A stretch of DNA of 6,053 nucleotides, taken from NCBI GenBank assembly GCA_001772665.1, contig MEVH01000026.1, positions 14,241 to 20,293 on the forward strand, written 5' to 3'. The stretch is from a candidate division WWE3 bacterium RIFCSPLOWO2_01_FULL_39_13 (GTDB lineage Bacteria > Patescibacteriota > WWE3 > 2-01-FULL-39-13). Of the stretch, positions 1 to 5,753 are shown in pieces; the stretch's first letter is position 1, and every line of letters begins with the position of its first letter. The notes beneath the pieces are model-generated. The model did not search any database. It had not been told where the DNA came from and worked only from the letters and a program-made list of their open reading frames with translations. Both the position numbers and the translations under genes were made by a program.

Positions 1-805
1 CATTCATGAAAAACGTAGGAATAACCAAAACAACATCAAATATTTTGTATGCAAGTGAATAAATTCCCACAGAAAAATAAGAGGACATTACAGACAGAAG
101 AAACCGATCCGCGTGCACCATGAAAACATTTAACATTAGAGCCATTCCGAGAGGAAATGCATCCAAAAGAGTATATTTCCAGTATTTATAGTCAATCCAC
201 CTGGACTTGGTGTTCAGGTACTTTTTTACGAGAAACACCGCAGCAACAGCTGTAATCAAGCCTCCAAAAACATAAACAATTGCCAGATTAGCTAAATTTG
301 CGTGCCCGCTGCGACTTAATAAATAAACAAGTACTAGGGATAGAATTGCCCCAAGAGAATCTGCCAGCGTTTTACGGTAATATTTAAGGTAAGCCTGAAA
401 TAGAACGCTTGAAGCCTTGAGAATTGATTGGAAAATTATAATTGGAAGCGCAATTAAAATTGCGATTTTAATATTTGACTGATAAGGGATAAAAACAAGC
501 AGAAAAGCTGCCAGCAAAAGCAAAACCATTCCAATTGCAATTCTCAATCCAAGCACTTTTACAAAATTTTCTTTTGCAATTTGCTCGTCTTTCGCGAATT
601 CCTTTGTAATTATTGCGTTAACTCCAAAATCAGCTACCAGAAAAAAGGTAAGAACATAGGTGATTACAACAGAGTATTCTCCGAAAACCTGTGCTCCAAG
701 AGATCTTGTAATTAATACCGTCACAAGTAAAGTTGAGGCTGCAGTAACAGCCTTACCAATTAATTGGTAAACCGTGTTGGAAAATACTTTTTTCTTGATA
801 TTCAT
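1..805 (-). CDS. Polysaccharide/lipid flippase-type membrane protein (MATE/MVF-like), C-terminus outside window
   Basis: The minus-strand frame opens at ATG 805-803 and stays open to the left edge (268 codons, no stop), so this is the N-terminal part only. The translation is very hydrophobic, with about seven to eight predicted membrane segments (roughly residues 12-32, 43-65, 86-107, 112-135, 147-164, 172-193, 212-232 and 243-266). The start region (NTVYQLIGKAV, then ITRSLGAQVFGEYS at 32-45) and the later HADRFLLSVM...VGIYSLAYKIFD (231-257) match the usual pattern of Wzx/RfbX-type flippases in the MVF/MATE superfamily. These proteins move lipid-linked saccharides across the cytoplasmic membrane. 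The ATG fits the family's short N-terminus. It lies only 5 nt (ATTAA) after the CCA end of tRNA-Val, with no SD possible except inside the tRNA, so it is probably cotranscribed with the tRNA. The substrate cannot be told, and a MurJ-like or teichoic/O-antigen exporter role is not excluded. Confidence 0.8.
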   Translation of the reverse strand, partial: MNIKKKVFSNTVYQLIGKAVTAASTLLVTVLITRSLGAQVFGEYSVVITYVLTFFLVADFGVNAIITKEFAKDEQIAKENFVKVLGLRIAIGMVLLLLAAFLLVFIPYQSNIKIAILIALPIIIFQSILKASSVLFQAYLKYYRKTLADSLGAILSLVLVYLLSRSGHANLANLAIVYVFGGLITAVAAVFLVKKYLNTKSRWIDYKYWKYTLLDAFPLGMALMLNVFMVHADRFLLSVMSSYFSVGIYSLAYKIFDVVLVIPTFFMN

Positions 806-810
806 TTAAT

Positions 811-886
811 TGGTGAGCCTGAGTGGGATCGAACCACTGGCCTCCTCGATGTGACCGAGGCGCTCTACCGGCTGAGCTACAGACTC
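811..886 (-). tRNA. tRNA-Val, anticodon CAC, CCA encoded
   Basis: The minus strand folds as a complete 76-nt cloverleaf. The 7-bp acceptor GAGTCTG pairs with CAGGCTC (one T-G and otherwise Watson-Crick). The D-stem is GCTC/GAGC, the anticodon stem CCTCG/CGAGG, and the T-stem AGTGG/CCACT with loop TTCGATC. Discriminator A is followed by a genomic CCA. The anticodon loop is GTCACAT, giving anticodon CAC at 853-851, which reads GTG (valine); A35 and C36 are the valine identity bases. Position 32 is G, which is unusual. The gene sits between a divergent promoter region and the flippase ORF and likely shares a transcript with the latter. Confidence 0.95.
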
Positions 887-901
887 AAATAATACTGCTT
901 A

Positions 902-931
902 ATTTTAACATCCTTGGGTTCCTTGTGACAC
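902..931 (-). promoter_or_regulatory. Candidate sigma70-type promoter for tRNA-Val and flippase
   Basis: On the minus strand GTGTCA (931-926, 4/6 to TTGACA) is followed after 18 nt by TAAAAT (907-902, 5/6 to TATAAT). The predicted start is G895, giving a 9-nt leader before the mature tRNA-Val 5' end at 886. The -35 box overlaps that of the lepB promoter on the other strand. This rests on consensus match and position only. Confidence 0.5.
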
Positions 932-951
932 TCTGCTACGGGGTGTAAAAT
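923..951 (+). promoter_or_regulatory. Candidate sigma70-type promoter for lepB (predicts a leaderless mRNA)
   Basis: TTGTGA (923-928, 4/6 to TTGACA), a 17-nt spacer, then TAAAAT (946-951, 5/6 to TATAAT). Counting 7 nt from the end of the -10 box puts the start point on G958, which is the first base of the lepB GTG codon. No usable SD precedes that codon: the GGGG at 940-943 is 14 nt away and lies in the promoter spacer. The arrangement therefore argues for a leaderless transcript. This is inference from consensus and spacing. Confidence 0.55.
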
Positions 952-957
952 GTCCAA

Positions 958-1530
958 GTGAACAATTTTTTAAAGTCACTAGGTGCTTTTGTTGTCGATG
1001 TTCTTGAAACAGCAATAATATCTCTTTCAATCTTTATTATCAGCTTCCTTTTGATTTTTCAGTTGCACGAGGTAAATGGCCAGTCCATGGATGGAATTGA
1101 CAAATTCCATGACGGCCAAAGACTCATTACCGATAAAATCACCTACAGGTTTAGAGACCCAGAAAGAGGAGAAGTAATAATCTTTAAATTCAATAGAAAC
1201 GATGAGTATATAAAAAGAATAATTGGACTACCAGGTGAGTCAATCGAAATAAAAGAGGGACAAGTGTATATTTATAATTCTGAGCACACTGATGGCTTTA
1301 TGCTGGATGAATCAGAATATCTGGACAGTTCAGTAATAACAACAGGCCGTGAATTTCTCAAGGAAGGTGCGAAAATTGACATCACAGAGGATCATTATGT
1401 AGTAATGGGGGACAACCGCCGTGAAAGCTATGATTCCAGAGCCTGGGGATTTGTTGCCAAAGAAAGTGTGGTAGGACGAAGCATCATAAGATACTGGCCT
1501 CCGAATGAGATGGGGCTGATTGACAACTGA
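958..1530 (+). CDS. lepB: Type I signal peptidase
   Basis: This 190-aa serine/lysine protease cleaves signal peptides from exported proteins on the outer face of the cytoplasmic membrane. One N-terminal membrane anchor spans about residues 13-36. The catalytic Ser is S43 in GQSMDG, and the general-base Lys is K86 in YIKRIIGLPGE. The conserved box GDNRRESYDSRAWGFV lies at 151-166. The length matches short Gram-positive-type SPase I rather than the larger E. coli enzyme. After S-M the usual Pro is replaced (SMDGIDKFHDGQ), a local oddity next to otherwise intact catalytic motifs. The GTG start is forced, because an in-frame TAA lies at 946-948 and there is no other start between. Transcription probably begins at or next to the GTG (see promoter 923-951). 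It is convergent with rpmA, with 11 nt between the stops, and no clear terminator separates them. Confidence 0.95.
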   Translation: MNNFLKSLGAFVVDVLETAIISLSIFIISFLLIFQLHEVNGQSMDGIDKFHDGQRLITDKITYRFRDPERGEVIIFKFNRNDEYIKRIIGLPGESIEIKEGQVYIYNSEHTDGFMLDESEYLDSSVITTGREFLKEGAKIDITEDHYVVMGDNRRESYDSRAWGFVAKESVVGRSIIRYWPPNEMGLIDN

Positions 1531-1541
1531 AATTTCGGAAG

Positions 1542-1793
1542 TTACACAACACTAGCCTCTTTTTTGCCTTTAGAGAGATTATTATACTTCACGTTTCCGG
1601 CTTTTTTAGCAAATATTGTAAAGTCCTTGCCCATTCCTGTGTTTTTTCCAGCCTTTATAACCGATCCAACCTGTCTCACGATGATGCTTCCTATCTTAAC
1701 AACTTCACCAGCAAATTTCTTAACTCCCCTTCTCTTTCCTTGTCTGTTGCCTTTTTGTGACGCAGTTGATGCCTGCGCTTTTTTATGTGCCAT
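1542..1793 (-). CDS. rpmA: Large-subunit ribosomal protein bL27
   Basis: This is an 83-aa basic protein with the L27 frame: MAHKK start, RRGVKKFAGE at 21-30, IIVRQVGS at 37-44, AGKNTGMGKDFTIFA at 48-62 and a Lys-rich C-terminus. L27 sits in the large subunit with its N-terminal tail reaching the peptidyl-transferase centre. There is no cleavable N-terminal extension of the Firmicutes (Prp-processed) kind. The tail is atypical: the common Gly-rich KKGGGSTRNGRDS is replaced by KKAQASTASQKGNRQG. The start lies 6 nt after the rplU stop, with no SD in the short gap (CATTTT), which suggests translational coupling to rplU in the standard rplU-rpmA pair. The gene reads into the 3' end of lepB on the other strand. 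Confidence 0.95.
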   Translation of the reverse strand: MAHKKAQASTASQKGNRQGKRRGVKKFAGEVVKIGSIIVRQVGSVIKAGKNTGMGKDFTIFAKKAGNVKYNNLSKGKKEASVV

Positions 1794-1799
1794 AAAATG

Positions 1800-2447
1800 C
1801 TAACTATTTTTAACTTCATCCATAAGCTTTTTGACAGCTTTAGAACCGATACCCTTGATTTTCAAAATATCTTCTTTATTGGCTAATTTAATTTTTTCTA
1901 CTGTGTCAAATCCAGCATCCTTCAAGTGTTTTTTCATAGTTGAGGATATTTTAAGCCCATCAAGCCCAGTTTTTTGTACTTTTCTAGAATCTTTTGTAGC
2001 AGGAACAGACTTTTTATCTTCTTTGCCTACCTTTGCAACCCTGGGAGTTGACTTTTTCTTATCAGAAGAGTCATCGGCCTTTGCTCCCAACTCCTTGGAC
2101 TTCTTCGGAGCTATTCTTATCAGCTGATTTTTTATTCCCTTTTTGATTTCAGAAACTTTTAAAAGTGTCACGGGCTGCCTATGTCCTTTGTGCCTTCTGT
2201 AGCGGGATTTCGCTCTAAACCGTCTTACTTCAATCTTTTTATCAAGAATATCATCGATAATCTCTATTTTTACACCTGCTTCTGTCACTTCAGGCTCTCC
2301 AATAAAAAGATCGTCTTCTGACCTGCAGAGAAGCACAGCAAAACTATCTTTTTCATTTATTCGATCGACCTTAAGCGAAGATCCGACTTGAATCAGGTAC
2401 TGTCTAGAGTTTATTTTAACTACTGCAAAATCATTATCATCAGTCAT
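1800..2447 (-). CDS. rplU: Ribosomal protein bL21 with C-terminal helix-hairpin-helix extension
   Basis: Residues 1-103 are L21: FAVVKINSRQYLIQVG (7-22) is the usual N-terminal strand region, and KSRYRRHKGHRQPVTLLKV (80-98) is the L21 signature that contacts 23S rRNA. A Lys/Ser-rich, probably disordered linker (about 104-160) follows. A C-terminal domain (about 161-213) then has the helix-hairpin-helix look, with LKISSTMKKHLKDAGFDTV, then ILKIKGIGSKAVKKLMDEV, the hairpin GIG being at 199-201. HhH folds bind nucleic acid non-specifically and resemble the RNA polymerase alpha C-terminal domain. Normal L21 is about 100 aa, so this is double length (215). The start is fixed by an in-frame TAG at 2462-2460 and by family N-terminus alignment. 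There is no SD (TTCTTCAGTC precedes ATG). It heads the rplU-rpmA pair. Confidence 0.93.
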   Translation of the reverse strand: MTDDNDFAVVKINSRQYLIQVGSSLKVDRINEKDSFAVLLCRSEDDLFIGEPEVTEAGVKIEIIDDILDKKIEVRRFRAKSRYRRHKGHRQPVTLLKVSEIKKGIKNQLIRIAPKKSKELGAKADDSSDKKKSTPRVAKVGKEDKKSVPATKDSRKVQKTGLDGLKISSTMKKHLKDAGFDTVEKIKLANKEDILKIKGIGSKAVKKLMDEVKNS

Positions 2448-2456
2448 GACTGAAGA

Positions 2457-2485
2457 ATACTATCAAAAAAGCTCTCATTTCGCAA
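2457..2485 (-). promoter_or_regulatory. Candidate proximal rplU promoter (near-leaderless)
   Basis: TTGCGA (2485-2480, 4/6), a 17-nt spacer, then TAGTAT (2462-2457, 4/6). The predicted start is G2450 or A2451, leaving only 3-4 nt before the rplU ATG at 2447. That fits the complete lack of an SD in front of rplU. The boxes are moderate, and an alternative lies further upstream at 2532-2504. Confidence 0.35.
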
Positions 2486-2503
2486 TCTCGCTTAATTCTC
2501 AGT

Positions 2504-2532
2504 AATTTATGCCGTACAACACTCATGCACAA
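2504..2532 (-). promoter_or_regulatory. Alternative distal rplU promoter candidate
   Basis: TTGTGC (2532-2527, 4/6), a 17-nt spacer, then TAAATT (2509-2504, 4/6), with predicted start near 2497 and a roughly 50-nt leader. It lies just downstream of tRNA-Ala in the 99-nt gap before rplU. No intrinsic terminator was seen in that gap, so read-through from the ileS-tRNA-Ala transcript is also possible. Confidence 0.3.
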
Positions 2533-2546
2533 GTTACATCACGAGG

Positions 2547-2623
2547 TGGTGGACCCGAGGGGATTTGAACCCCTTACCTCTTCAATGCCATTGAAGCGCT
2601 CTGGCCAATTGAGCTACGGGCCC
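2547..2623 (-). tRNA. tRNA-Ala, anticodon GGC, CCA encoded
   Basis: The minus strand gives a complete 77-nt cloverleaf. The acceptor GGGCCCG pairs with CGGGTCC and contains the G3-U70 wobble pair that is the alanine identity element. The D-stem is GCTC/GAGC, the anticodon stem CTTCA/TGAAG, and the T-stem AGGGG/CCCCT with loop TTCAAAT. Discriminator A is followed by a genomic CCA. The loop is ATGGCAT, with anticodon GGC at 2589-2587. The A32-U38 pair is the one known to tune tRNA-Ala(GGC) for accurate decoding. Its 5' end is 3 nt after the stop codon of the small membrane protein, so it is most likely cut out of the ileS operon transcript. Confidence 0.96.
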
Positions 2624-2626
2624 GCA

Positions 2627-2833
2627 CTAATTTATTCCGATAAACTGAAGCAGATTGTCAATGCCAAAAACAATTGCAGATAATATCAGCAGGACAACAA
2701 AAAGTACAGGAGCAAGAACAGCTGCCCATTTGAAACCTCCGGCTTTCGCTAAATCTTCCAATTCCTTTGAACTTTCAGTATCTACCCCAGAAACCTTTGA
2801 AGAAATTACTTTTGTATGATTATCTTCTCCCAT
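2627..2833 (-). CDS. Small single-pass membrane protein (SecE-like in size and topology, unproven)
   Basis: This is a 68-aa protein. A polar, Lys/Glu/Ser-rich N-terminus (1-34) is followed by one long hydrophobic segment (about 36-58, AAVLAPVLFVVLLILSAIVF) and a short tail, GIDNLLQFIGIN. I do not recognise it with certainty. Size, topology and the FGIDNLLQFI ending recall the single-helix form of the translocase subunit SecE, but the conserved basic W-P motif just before the SecE helix is absent. The usual secE neighbours nusG and rplK are not here. The ATG lies 5 nt after the ileS stop with a weak AGGG (2840-2837) overlapping that stop, so translation is probably coupled to ileS. The stop is 3 nt before tRNA-Ala. 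Tight packing supports a real gene. Confidence 0.7.
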   Translation of the reverse strand: MGEDNHTKVISSKVSGVDTESSKELEDLAKAGGFKWAAVLAPVLFVVLLILSAIVFGIDNLLQFIGIN

Positions 2834-2838
2834 AATCC

Positions 2839-5691
2839 CTATAATACCTTAAATTTGTCCCCTGGCACCAAATCTGTTAAAGAAGCCTTATCCATTATCT
2901 CCCTTTTATATCTCCTAACAGCCTTTTCATATTCATCTTTGACAGGATACTGCACCTTCAGCTTTGCATCCCAGGCAACATTTGCTTGTTTTCTTAGCTT
3001 TTGGATCTCCCTGACAAGCTCCCTTGCATAGCCTTCAACCAGAAGATCATCCGTCAGCTTTATATCAAGAGCAACATAAATATCATTGTCTTTCTTCACC
3101 GACCAAGTTTTTCCCTTTGGAATAACTTCCATGAATCTAACTTCTTTGACATTCAGCTCATCTTTTATCAAATCGATATATTCAGCCTGAAGCTCAATTT
3201 CCGCTTTAACCACAAGAACAGAAAGAGGCTGTCTGACAGGAATTTTAGATTCTTTTCTAAGTGCATTTCCACTCGAAACGACTTTTCTAACAAAATCCAT
3301 CAATTCAAGAAGACCAATATCAGAATCAGAAGTTTTTTCTTCACATTCAGGGAAATCTGCCAAATGCACAGACTCCGGGACTCCATTTCTCTTATCTGCC
3401 AGTATTTTGTACATATAATCAGACAAAAGAGGCATAAAAGGCGCCATGAGCTTTGTCAGTGTAAATAAAACATGCTCAAGGACCCACAGTGCGCTTTTAT
3501 CTCCAGCTGAAAGCCTGTCCCTTGACCTTCTTATATACCAAGTTGATAAATCGTTAACAAAGGGACTCAACTCTTTTACTGCATACATAACTTCATATTT
3601 GTCCATATAATTTCTCATATTCTTGACTACCTGATTTAATCTGACCAAGATCCACTGGTCTAAAATGTCTTTCGCAACCAAAGTTCCAGATGAAGTGAAG
3701 TCATTAAGATTCGCATAAGTAATGTAATACCTGAAGCTGTTCCACAAAGTTGTAAAGAACTGCTTTTTTGTCTCTAAAAGATAGCTATACGAAAAGCTAG
3801 TGAACTCGCCTCTTGTAATTGGAGAACTCAAAAGAAAATATCTCAGCATATCGCTTCCATAGTTTTCGAAAACTTCTTCTATAGGAGGATAATTTCCTTT
3901 GCTTTTGCTCATTTTCTGGCCTTTTTCATCCCCAAGCATGCCTGACACAACAACATTTTTAAAAGGAGACCTTTCAAACAAAGCAACGCCCAGAACAAAC
4001 ATTGTATAAAACCAAAGCCTTATCTGGTCATCTGATTCGCTTATGTATTCCGCCGGAAACCTGCTATTAAACCTGCCTTCGTTTTCAAACGGATAATGAT
4101 ACTGTGCAAACGGCATCGATCCGCTGTCAAACCAGACATCTATTACTTCCGGAACCCTCCTATATACCCCTCCATCTTTTGATTTCCAGGTTATCTCATC
4201 AATATACGGCCTATGCGGATCGAAATTTTCAGGGATACTGACCCCGCTTTCTATTTCAAGCTCTTTAAAAGACCCAACAATTTTGATATCCCCGGTTTTA
4301 TCATTAACCCATACCGGCATTGGCGTCCCCCAGTAACGTATTCTGCTTAAAGACCAGTCCCTGGCGTTTTTTATCCATTCAAGAAATCTCCGACCCGATT
4401 TTTCAGGAACCCAGTTCACCTTTTTAGCCTCAGAAACTAGCTTTTGCTTGATTTTGCCGACATTAACATACCAGCTTTCTATCGGCTTATATATCAAAGG
4501 CTCTTTTGTCCTGTAAGAAACAGGCATTTGATGGGTATAATCTTCAACTTTAAAAAGGAGTTCATTTTTCATCAAATCTTCTATTATCCTTTTATTTGCT
4601 GTCTTATAAAAAAGCCCTTTATACTCTGGAATCTCACTGGTAAAATTGCCCGTTTCATCAATGTAATCAAATAGTTTTATTCCCATTTTCAAAAATATTG
4701 CAAAATCCTCTTCGCCATAGGGGGCAAGATGGACAATTCCCGTTCCTTCTTCAGTGTTTACATGGTCTGCATAGATTGTTTTAAAGGCTCCCTCACCGCT
4801 CTTTTGCTTATAATATGGGAATAGCGGTTCATACTCGACAGACAGTATAGAACCGGCCGAAACTTCTTCTAGAACTTTGTATTTTCTTCCAGAAAAAATC
4901 CTTTCCACCGCATTTTCGGCAAGAATATACTTCTTACCTTCAGAACTGACTTTGACATACTTTATCTTTTTTCCTAAAGCCAGCATTAAATTCCCCGGAA
5001 GTGTCCAGGGGGTTGTAGTCCAGGCAAGAAAGTAAGTATTTTCTTGATTTTTCAGCTTGAATTTAACTGTAACACCTAGGTCTACAACTTCTTTGTACCC
5101 GCCATCCGCTACTTCATGGGACGAAAGAGTCATACCTGCACGAGTCGAATATGCCACCACCTTATGTCCTTTGTATAGGAGTCCTTTTTCATGCAGACTT
5201 TTTACTGCCCACCACACACTCTCTATATAACTGGAATCCATAGTAGAATACTCGTCATTATGGTCTATCCACCTACCTAGTCGTGTTTCATAATCAATCA
5301 TTGCCTGCCTGAATTTTAAGACAGAATCTCGGCAGGCTTGATTAAACTTATCGATTCCGTATTTTTCAATATCGCTTTTATGCTGAAAATCAAGCTTTTT
5401 CTCAACTTCATATTCAACAAGTATTCCCTGGCAGTCCCAGCCCATATTACGGCTTACATGGTAATTTCTCATCGTATAATAGCGTGGCACTACATCTTTC
5501 ATTGTCCATGTAATTGCGTGGCCATAATGCGGAATACCGTTTGCCGTTATCGGACCGTCATAATAAACCCACTCTCTGGCTTTTCTGCTGTCAACTTTTT
5601 CAAAGGTCCCAGCCTTCTTCCAGCCATCCAGGATTTCTTTCTCTATAGAAACCAAATCAAGACCCACAGGTATTTCTTTATATTTCGGCAT
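2839..5691 (-). CDS. ileS: Isoleucyl-tRNA synthetase, type 2 (eukaryal/archaeal-like)
   Basis: This class I synthetase charges tRNA-Ile in the cytoplasm; the product is 950 aa from ATG 5691. The ATP-site signature HYGH is at 55-58, followed by GWDCQGILVEYEVEK (84-98). The CP1 editing domain has TTTPWTLP at 225-232 and GTGIVHLAPYGEEDF at 316-330. WFDSG is at 520-524, KMSKS at 593-597, and the anticodon-binding helical domain has WYIRRSRDRL at 718-727. HYGH and the lack of a C-terminal zinc-finger motif place it with type 2 IleRS, the group generally resistant to mupirocin. It is somewhat shorter at the C-terminus than type 2 enzymes of about 1,040 aa. An upstream in-frame GTG (5721) would add 10 residues but lies inside the terminator stem, so ATG 5691 is preferred; its AGGA is only 2 nt from the ATG. 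Expression is controlled by the T-box leader. Confidence 0.96.
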   Translation of the reverse strand: MPKYKEIPVGLDLVSIEKEILDGWKKAGTFEKVDSRKAREWVYYDGPITANGIPHYGHAITWTMKDVVPRYYTMRNYHVSRNMGWDCQGILVEYEVEKKLDFQHKSDIEKYGIDKFNQACRDSVLKFRQAMIDYETRLGRWIDHNDEYSTMDSSYIESVWWAVKSLHEKGLLYKGHKVVAYSTRAGMTLSSHEVADGGYKEVVDLGVTVKFKLKNQENTYFLAWTTTPWTLPGNLMLALGKKIKYVKVSSEGKKYILAENAVERIFSGRKYKVLEEVSAGSILSVEYEPLFPYYKQKSGEGAFKTIYADHVNTEEGTGIVHLAPYGEEDFAIFLKMGIKLFDYIDETGNFTSEIPEYKGLFYKTANKRIIEDLMKNELLFKVEDYTHQMPVSYRTKEPLIYKPIESWYVNVGKIKQKLVSEAKKVNWVPEKSGRRFLEWIKNARDWSLSRIRYWGTPMPVWVNDKTGDIKIVGSFKELEIESGVSIPENFDPHRPYIDEITWKSKDGGVYRRVPEVIDVWFDSGSMPFAQYHYPFENEGRFNSRFPAEYISESDDQIRLWFYTMFVLGVALFERSPFKNVVVSGMLGDEKGQKMSKSKGNYPPIEEVFENYGSDMLRYFLLSSPITRGEFTSFSYSYLLETKKQFFTTLWNSFRYYITYANLNDFTSSGTLVAKDILDQWILVRLNQVVKNMRNYMDKYEVMYAVKELSPFVNDLSTWYIRRSRDRLSAGDKSALWVLEHVLFTLTKLMAPFMPLLSDYMYKILADKRNGVPESVHLADFPECEEKTSDSDIGLLELMDFVRKVVSSGNALRKESKIPVRQPLSVLVVKAEIELQAEYIDLIKDELNVKEVRFMEVIPKGKTWSVKKDNDIYVALDIKLTDDLLVEGYARELVREIQKLRKQANVAWDAKLKVQYPVKDEYEKAVRRYKREIMDKASLTDLVPGDKFKVL

Positions 5692-5706
5692 ATTCCTGTT
5701 CAAACT

Positions 5707-5753
5707 AAAAAACCCTTGCACCTTCGCTGATTACTCAACAAAAGTACAAGGGT
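5707..5753 (-). terminator. T-box-controlled intrinsic terminator of ileS leader
   Basis: On the minus strand a 19-nt arm (5753-5735) pairs with 5730-5712 without mismatch (G-U pairs allowed), closed by a GUAA (GNRA-type) loop at 5734-5731 and followed by six T (5712-5707). The 5' arm begins ACCCTTG, and its CCCTTG is shared with the 3' side of the antiterminator. The two structures are thus mutually exclusive, as in transcription-attenuating T-boxes. Confidence 0.93.

Noticed and set aside
950..961. ATG TCC AAG TGA mini-ORF whose TGA overlaps the lepB GTG (GTGA), preceded by GGGGTG
   Set aside because: Its ATG overlaps the predicted -10 box, so it would not be in the mRNA if transcription starts at 958; a three-residue ORF is not evidence by itself.
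1527..1538. CTGAAATTTCGG palindrome as a bidirectional terminator
   Set aside because: No loop can form in so short a palindrome, it is AT-rich, and no T-run follows on either strand.
1564..2127. Plus-strand frames opposite rpmA and rplU
   Set aside because: Antisense shadows of two clear ribosomal protein genes.
2461..2500. AGAGC followed by six T on the minus strand as a terminator after tRNA-Ala
   Set aside because: No upstream GCTCT partner exists to form a stem; the nearby GCGAGATT is a direct-like, not inverted, match.
5338..5730. Plus-strand open frame of 130 codons, and similar ones at 3001-3468, 4444-4674 and 2816-3031
   Set aside because: All lie antisense to well-supported minus-strand genes (ileS and the small ORF), have odd composition, and lack SD or promoter.
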